Virus record (IMG/VR): IMGVR_UViG_3300025128_000344
Location: 1-23,454 of that record
Source: a virus
Length of the DNA: 23,454 nucleotides
Direction: 5' to 3' (one strand)
Part shown: positions 19,309 through 23,454 of the stretch, in pieces
How the letters are laid out: every line of letters begins with the position of its first letter
How positions within the stretch are numbered: position 1 is the stretch's first letter
Translations under genes and position numbers: made by a program
The notes under the pieces: generated by a model
Seen by the model: the letters and a program-made list of their open reading frames with translations, nothing else
Database searches by the model: none
What the model was told of the DNA's origin: nothing

Positions 19309-20742
19309 ATGATTAATTATAAGTTTAAGACAAAGCCATACGCGCATCAATTAACTGCGTTAGAAAAGTCTTGGGAGAAACAAGTTTACGCCTATTTTAT
19401 GGAAATGGGTACAGGTAAGTCAAAGGTATTAATAGACAATATATCAATGCTTTACGACAAAGGTAAAATAAATGCTGCCTTAATTATAGCACCAAAAGGT
19501 GTTTATCAAAACTGGCACGACTCTGAGATACCTACACACCTAGTGGATCATATAGATAAAAAAATGGTGTTGTGGCAAGCCATGATTACTAAAAGTCAAG
19601 AAAAAAAATTAGATACTTTATTTGAAGCAGGAGAAGAGTTACATATTTTAATAATGAATGTAGAAGCATTCTCTACTAAAAAAGGTGTGGCCTTTGCTAG
19701 TAAATTTTTAAACTGCCATAATACTTTAATTGCAATAGATGAATCTACTACAATCAAAAACCCTAGTGCTAAACGCACAAAAAATATTTTAGATCTTGCT
19801 AAAAATTCTAAGTATAGAAGAATACTTACAGGTTCTCCTGTAACAAAGTCACCATTAGATTTATATACACAGTGCCAGTTTCTCGATTCTTGGCTCTTAG
19901 GACACGCTTCTTATTATGGATTTAGAACACGATATGCTGTGATGCGTAATGCAAACTTTAATGGCAGGACGGTACAGATTGTTGTTGGTTATAGAAACTT
20001 AGGTGAATTATCTGCAAAGCTAGAACCTTTTTCTTATCGTGTATTAAAAGATGATTGTTTAGATCTACCAGAGAAAACATTTATTAAACGTATAGTGCAG
20101 TTAAGCCCAGATCAATCTAAGCTATATTTACAAATGAAAGAAAAAGCTTTAGCAGTATTGAATGGTAAGATGGTTAGCACCACAACTGTAATGACTCAAC
20201 TCATGAGATTACAACAAATAACTTGTGGACATTTTACAGCTGACGATGGTTCTACTCAAGAGATACCTAATAATCGTATTGACGAATTAGTGGATGTGTT
20301 AAGTGAGATAGAAGGTAAAGTTGTTATATGGGGCCACTGGCAAAAAGACATGACCCAAATAATAAAAGCAATAGTAAAAGAGTATGGAGAAAAATCTGTT
20401 GTAGATTATTATGGATTAACACCTAAAGAAGAAAGACAAGGTAATATAAATAAATTTCAAACAGATCCTGAGTGTAGATTTTTTGTTGGAACACCTGCAA
20501 CGGGTGGTTATGGTATTACACTAACTGCAGCTAGTAATATGATTTATTACTCTAATGGTTATGATCTTGAAAAAAGAACACAGTCTCAAGCCAGAATAGA
20601 TCGTATAGGTCAGAAATATCCTATGACCTATATAGATATAATATGCAAAGATACTGTTGATGAAAGAATAGTAAAAGCTTTACGTGAAAAAATAAATATA
20701 GCTAGTCAAGTTATGGGTGAAGAATTAAAAGAGTGGATATAA
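19309..20742 (+). CDS. SNF2-like DEAD/H helicase
   Basis: The 477-residue protein has Walker A MGTGKS (33-38), a DEST Walker B (D144, E145), LTGSPVTKSPLDLYTQCQFL (motif III area) and ATGGYGITLTAAS. It ends with a C-terminal helicase motif VI SQARIDRIGQ. This is the compact form without accessory domains, like the Snf2-type helicases found in many phage replication regions. Such proteins translocate on double-stranded DNA to remodel protein-DNA complexes or restart forks. It is divergent from, and shares a promoter element with, the replication operon. It converges on the XhlA-like gene with no strong terminator. Confidence 0.9.
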   Translation: MINYKFKTKPYAHQLTALEKSWEKQVYAYFMEMGTGKSKVLIDNISMLYDKGKINAALIIAPKGVYQNWHDSEIPTHLVDHIDKKMVLWQAMITKSQEKKLDTLFEAGEELHILIMNVEAFSTKKGVAFASKFLNCHNTLIAIDESTTIKNPSAKRTKNILDLAKNSKYRRILTGSPVTKSPLDLYTQCQFLDSWLLGHASYYGFRTRYAVMRNANFNGRTVQIVVGYRNLGELSAKLEPFSYRVLKDDCLDLPEKTFIKRIVQLSPDQSKLYLQMKEKALAVLNGKMVSTTTVMTQLMRLQQITCGHFTADDGSTQEIPNNRIDELVDVLSEIEGKVVIWGHWQKDMTQIIKAIVKEYGEKSVVDYYGLTPKEERQGNINKFQTDPECRFFVGTPATGGYGITLTAASNMIYYSNGYDLEKRTQSQARIDRIGQKYPMTYIDIICKDTVDERIVKALREKINIASQVMGEELKEWI

Positions 20743-20768
20743 GATATTGTAGGACTTACGTATAGGCG

Positions 20769-20966
20769 CTATAATTTTTGTAATAGAACTACGATCACAC
20801 CACCCATGCCAGTCATTACAGCCCCCATGGATACAAGTAGTATTCTTTCTATTCTAGTTATTTGACTTTGTAGTTCATGCATACGATCGTAAGTTTGCTT
20901 TTGCATGATACGGCATAACTTTTCATGTGAATCTATTCTTTGCAGTGCGTCTTGTTTAGCTGGCAT
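20769..20966 (-). CDS. XhlA-like small membrane protein, possible holin partner
   Basis: The preferred ATG is at 20966 (MPAKQDALQRIDSHEKLCRI), overlapping the end of the fibre-like gene by 11 bases. A longer version from 20984 is less likely. A helical cytoplasmic part (MQKQTYDRMHELQSQITRIE) is followed by one C-terminal membrane helix (ILLVSMGAVMTGMGGVIVVLL). Short coiled coil plus C-terminal span is the layout of hemolysin XhlA-like proteins in phages, which help holins. The distance from the endolysin (13 kb) leaves the function open. Confidence 0.6.
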   Translation of the reverse strand: MPAKQDALQRIDSHEKLCRIMQKQTYDRMHELQSQITRIERILLVSMGAVMTGMGGVIVVLLQKL

Positions 20967-22941
20967 ATTTTTTAAACTCCACATCTACCTTATCGTAGTC
21001 AACCATCATATAACCATTAGCATGTTTAACACTTGCCCAAGGAACCTCATGAGCCATAGTGCCTTGATAAACAGTTGAATTATTTCTATAATTAAACTTA
21101 TAGATATTTATGTTAGATGGGGATTTGCCAATTAACTCTATATTTTCTTTTAATCTAATATCACTAAAGCCAAGGTTTCCTAGACCAGAACTTGTTGCGC
21201 TTGTTCCCCCTCGACTGCTTCCTCCGCTTCTAGCACCACCGCCTCCGCCTCCGCCGCCACGATTATCATCTTGTCTTCTCGCTGCTGCCTCTGCTTCTGC
21301 TTTTGCTATAGCTGCTTTTGCTGCTCGCTCCGCTGCTGCTTTTTGCGCGGCTCTTGCACTAGCTTCTGCTCTTTCTTTAGCTGCTTGTTCTGCAAACGCT
21401 TGATCTGCTTCTCTTTGTTGAGCTATTCTAAAAGCTTCTCTAGCCTCTGCTTGTATTCGTTCTTGTTCTGCTGCTGCGGCCGCTGCTTCTTTAGCTTCTA
21501 TTGCTTCTGCTGCGCTAGAAAATGCCTCTCCACTGTCTGTATTAACGTATATTTCACCACCAGGTGTGTCCACAATTTGTATATCTTCAAACAATTCTTC
21601 TGCTTTCTCTGCACGGCTTGGTTTTACTGGAGGCACTATTATATTTTCTGCAGTGGTGTCCATCTCTCCTAATTCTTCTGCTCCTAAATTAAATCTCTCA
21701 GCATCAGCAATTGTTTGTCTCATTTTTGCCTCCGCATCTCTTTGTGCATCTGCTTGTGTTATACCTAATGCATCTGCTTCTTTTGCTTTTGCTTCTTTTA
21801 ATGCAGCAAGTCTTTCATCTAACTGAGTGCCGCTGTAGTCTCCATCGGGATATTTGTCTGCTAATGTTTTCTCTATTGTATCTATTCTTTCCTGGTAAGC
21901 ATCTTGTAAACCATATTGTGTTGGCGTTCCAATTCTACCACCTGATATTGTATTTAAAAAACCACCTGATACAGGATTGTATCCTGCCATCAACTCGCCT
22001 TCTGAAATTCTACCTATATCGTCTCTATCATACAACTCGTCTATTATACCTACTCTTGGATCTTGTTCAGGTAAAAGTTCTTTAGCACCTCTTAAAAGTG
22101 CACCAGTGATAGATTTTTCTCCAAAAGGTAAAAAGTCTAGTATGTTAAAACCTTCTTCATCTACGGCCTCTCCTGTTCCACTTATTAATTCACCAGTCAC
22201 AGCATCGTAAACATTGTCTCCTATTTGAATTGTTTGAACCATTGGTAGATCTGCTATGGGTGTAACACCCGGTATGGTCTCATCTAAAGCACCTTTACTA
22301 AGAACATTATATTGCATTCTAGCATCATTTATTTTATCGCTAGCAAGTTTTTGCAAATCTCTTATAGACATTGTGCCTAGTGAAGAATCTCCTGTGTTAA
22401 CTAAGACATCTCCTTGTCCTCGATCAATAAGTTGTGTGGCATAGTTATAAAGATTTTGTGAATTTTGTAGACCTAACGTATCAAACGCAGGTCTTATTGT
22501 TATATCTCCTGTGTCCGCAGCAGGCACAGTTGCCATGTCAGCACCGCCCCCCATTGGAAAACTAAAAGGGACTTCAGGAATTTGAGGTAACATACCGGTT
22601 GGATCTATTGGTTGAGTAGTGGGGCTTACCACATTACCTTGACCTCCATCGACAGGTGTAAATGGTATAGTGTCTACTTGCCCCATATCTGCACCACCAC
22701 CTACTGGCGTAATAGGAACGGGTGCTGTTGTTTCCGGAACAGATGCCTCTGCTGCAGGAGGTATGCCAAAGCTTGAGTAATATTGTGCAATACCTTGTCC
22801 TCTAGCCAGATCATCTATGTAATTTTGACCAAATAACTTTTGTCTAGTTAAATTTAATTCTGGATCTTGAGCTGCAGCTTTTGCAGCAGCTTCCGCTTCT
22901 AGCTGCGAGCCACTCTGTAATTTAATTCTGTTTATTCCCAT
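20956..22941 (-). CDS. Fibre-like virion protein with S74 intramolecular chaperone
   Basis: The 661-residue protein ends with a Peptidase_S74 domain (residues about 593-661). It shows SDIRLKENI, NIYKFNYRN, YQGTMAHEVP and GYMMVDYDKVDVEF, which trimerise fibres and then cut themselves off before the Ser of SDIRLK. The N-terminal third has Pro/Gly-rich segments with GGGADM occurring twice. The middle carries an Ala/Glu/Arg-rich coiled coil (about 480-560) and a run of glycines with GGARSGGSSRGG. I see no depolymerase motif. It is probably a tail fibre or virion-linked protein and precedes the XhlA-like gene in its transcript. Confidence 0.8.
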   Translation of the reverse strand: MGINRIKLQSGSQLEAEAAAKAAAQDPELNLTRQKLFGQNYIDDLARGQGIAQYYSSFGIPPAAEASVPETTAPVPITPVGGGADMGQVDTIPFTPVDGGQGNVVSPTTQPIDPTGMLPQIPEVPFSFPMGGGADMATVPAADTGDITIRPAFDTLGLQNSQNLYNYATQLIDRGQGDVLVNTGDSSLGTMSIRDLQKLASDKINDARMQYNVLSKGALDETIPGVTPIADLPMVQTIQIGDNVYDAVTGELISGTGEAVDEEGFNILDFLPFGEKSITGALLRGAKELLPEQDPRVGIIDELYDRDDIGRISEGELMAGYNPVSGGFLNTISGGRIGTPTQYGLQDAYQERIDTIEKTLADKYPDGDYSGTQLDERLAALKEAKAKEADALGITQADAQRDAEAKMRQTIADAERFNLGAEELGEMDTTAENIIVPPVKPSRAEKAEELFEDIQIVDTPGGEIYVNTDSGEAFSSAAEAIEAKEAAAAAAEQERIQAEAREAFRIAQQREADQAFAEQAAKERAEASARAAQKAAAERAAKAAIAKAEAEAAARRQDDNRGGGGGGGGARSGGSSRGGTSATSSGLGNLGFSDIRLKENIELIGKSPSNINIYKFNYRNNSTVYQGTMAHEVPWASVKHANGYMMVDYDKVDVEFKKYAS

Positions 22942-22960
22942 TATATCTTTTACCTTATTT

Positions 22961-23454
22961 CTATGCTTTGTTAAACAATATTTGGTCCTTTTCTAAGCTA
23001 GATAATTGTCTAAAGTCTTTTGTTAAATTTTGATTTGTGCCAGAAGATCCTAGAACCGCAGGGTTAGCACTAGCTCCGCTAATAATGCTTTTTATTACAG
23101 AATTAGTGTTTGATTGTTGGTCAATTGTTTGAGGCTTAGATCTTTCAAACATTAAATCTGACATACTTAAATCACCATCTATTAAATCTATTCTTCTATT
23201 TTTATTAATAATACCGTTTAAGGATGGTAGTGCCTTAATATAGGGATTAGGTATAGACACACCTTCTTTTCTATTTAAATCTCTGTTTATTTCACCTGTT
23301 CGTGTAATAAAAAAGTCACTTGGTCTTTTAGGTGTGTATACACCCAACATTAAATCTGATATAATTTTTTTAGATAAACCTCTTCTTTTATCTAATTCTT
23401 TTCTAATTTTATAATCAGGCATTCCAAGTTTTCTCATAGCTTCAATATCTTTAG
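22961..23454 (-). CDS. C-terminal part of a virion-associated protein (truncated)
   Basis: The frame stays open to the right end: codons for KDIEA precede the internal Met at 23437. The visible 160 or so residues include DYKIRKELDKRRGLSKKIIS, VYTPKRPSDFFITRTG, NPYIKALPSLNGIINKN, DGDLSMSDLMFE and a polar Ser/Asn/Gln-rich tail that ends ...DQILFNKA. No catalytic motif is visible. A long virion or internal-core protein is the best guess from its place beside the fibre gene. It ends 20 bases before the fibre ATG. Confidence 0.5.
   Translation of the reverse strand, partial: KDIEAMRKLGMPDYKIRKELDKRRGLSKKIISDLMLGVYTPKRPSDFFITRTGEINRDLNRKEGVSIPNPYIKALPSLNGIINKNRRIDLIDGDLSMSDLMFERSKPQTIDQQSNTNSVIKSIISGASANPAVLGSSGTNQNLTKDFRQLSSLEKDQILFNKA

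Noticed and set aside
19255-19350. Extension of the 128-residue gene to an upstream start at 19350
   Set aside because: It would cross the symmetric promoter and the SNF2 start, and adds a hydrophobic peptide unrelated to the rest of the protein.
20761-20779. TATAG-GCG-CTATA hairpin followed by five T, as a SNF2 terminator
   Set aside because: The stem is only five base pairs and mostly A-T, so stability is low. It may assist termination between convergent genes but is not strong enough to call.
21110-21826. Several plus-strand open frames rich in Ala, Ser and Cys
   Set aside because: They mirror the alanine-rich coiled coil and glycine run of the fibre-like gene. No ribosome sites and no neighbours on that strand.

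Overview
The window is an AT-rich stretch of about 23.5 kb that looks like part of a tailed double-stranded DNA phage genome. Marine origin is my inference, from the kind of small conserved proteins and the low GC. A SAR11/Pelagibacter-like or other alphaproteobacterial host is plausible but not proven. Support for a phage includes a small terminase subunit, an M15-type endolysin, a tail-fibre-like protein with an S74 intramolecular chaperone, a DUF3310 protein, a full replication gene set, and dense packing with ATGA/TAATG overlaps. I saw no large terminase, portal, major capsid gene, integrase, tRNA or CRISPR array. The window is therefore probably a slice of a larger genome, and it is open at both ends.

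Layout from left to right. Positions 1-1003 (+) hold a truncated GP88-like gene followed by three tiny overlapping genes. Positions 1005-2261 (-) hold a small PD-(D/E)XK nuclease, a 2OG-Fe(II) oxygenase and a hypothetical gene. These are divergent from the small terminase gene at 2302-2826 (+). A gene-poor stretch at about 3222-3510 is packed with TTCCACAT/ATGTGGAA repeats and looks like a replication origin or a packaging site. Positions 3511-6375 (-) form a tight operon: a ribbon-helix-helix regulator first, then small proteins, a second 2OG oxygenase, a LAGLIDADG-like endonuclease and a RecB-like exonuclease. A short divergent gene for a putative exported protein follows at 6434-6649 (+). 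Positions 6646-12282 (-) carry small zinc-ribbon and basic proteins, the endolysin, and an unusual run of membrane or exported proteins, including a 607-residue Met/Glu-rich secreted protein. Positions 12288-19254 (-) are the replication operon: a hypothetical leader gene, a conserved coiled-coil protein, a candidate ssDNA-binding protein, an archaeo-eukaryotic-type primase, a UvrD/Dda-like helicase, DUF3310 and a family A DNA polymerase. A SNF2-like helicase is transcribed divergently at 19309-20742 (+). Positions 20769-23454 (-) carry an XhlA-like membrane protein, the S74 fibre-like protein and the C-terminal part of a further gene.

How the parts may work together. The primase, SF1 helicase, family A polymerase, candidate SSB, RecB-like exonuclease and small resolvase-like nuclease could form a self-contained replication and recombination set. 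No DnaB-like or T7 gp4-like replicative helicase is visible here. Two divergent gene pairs (terS with the 2OG/nuclease cluster, and SNF2 with the replication operon) share the same architecture. Each has a 33-bp element with TTGAC at one end and GTCAA at the other, so that two face-to-face sigma70-type promoters overlap. Three of the four genes so controlled would have essentially leaderless mRNAs. This element and the TTCCACAT repeat region are the two most interesting non-coding signals. All functional calls rest on motifs read by eye, with no database search.
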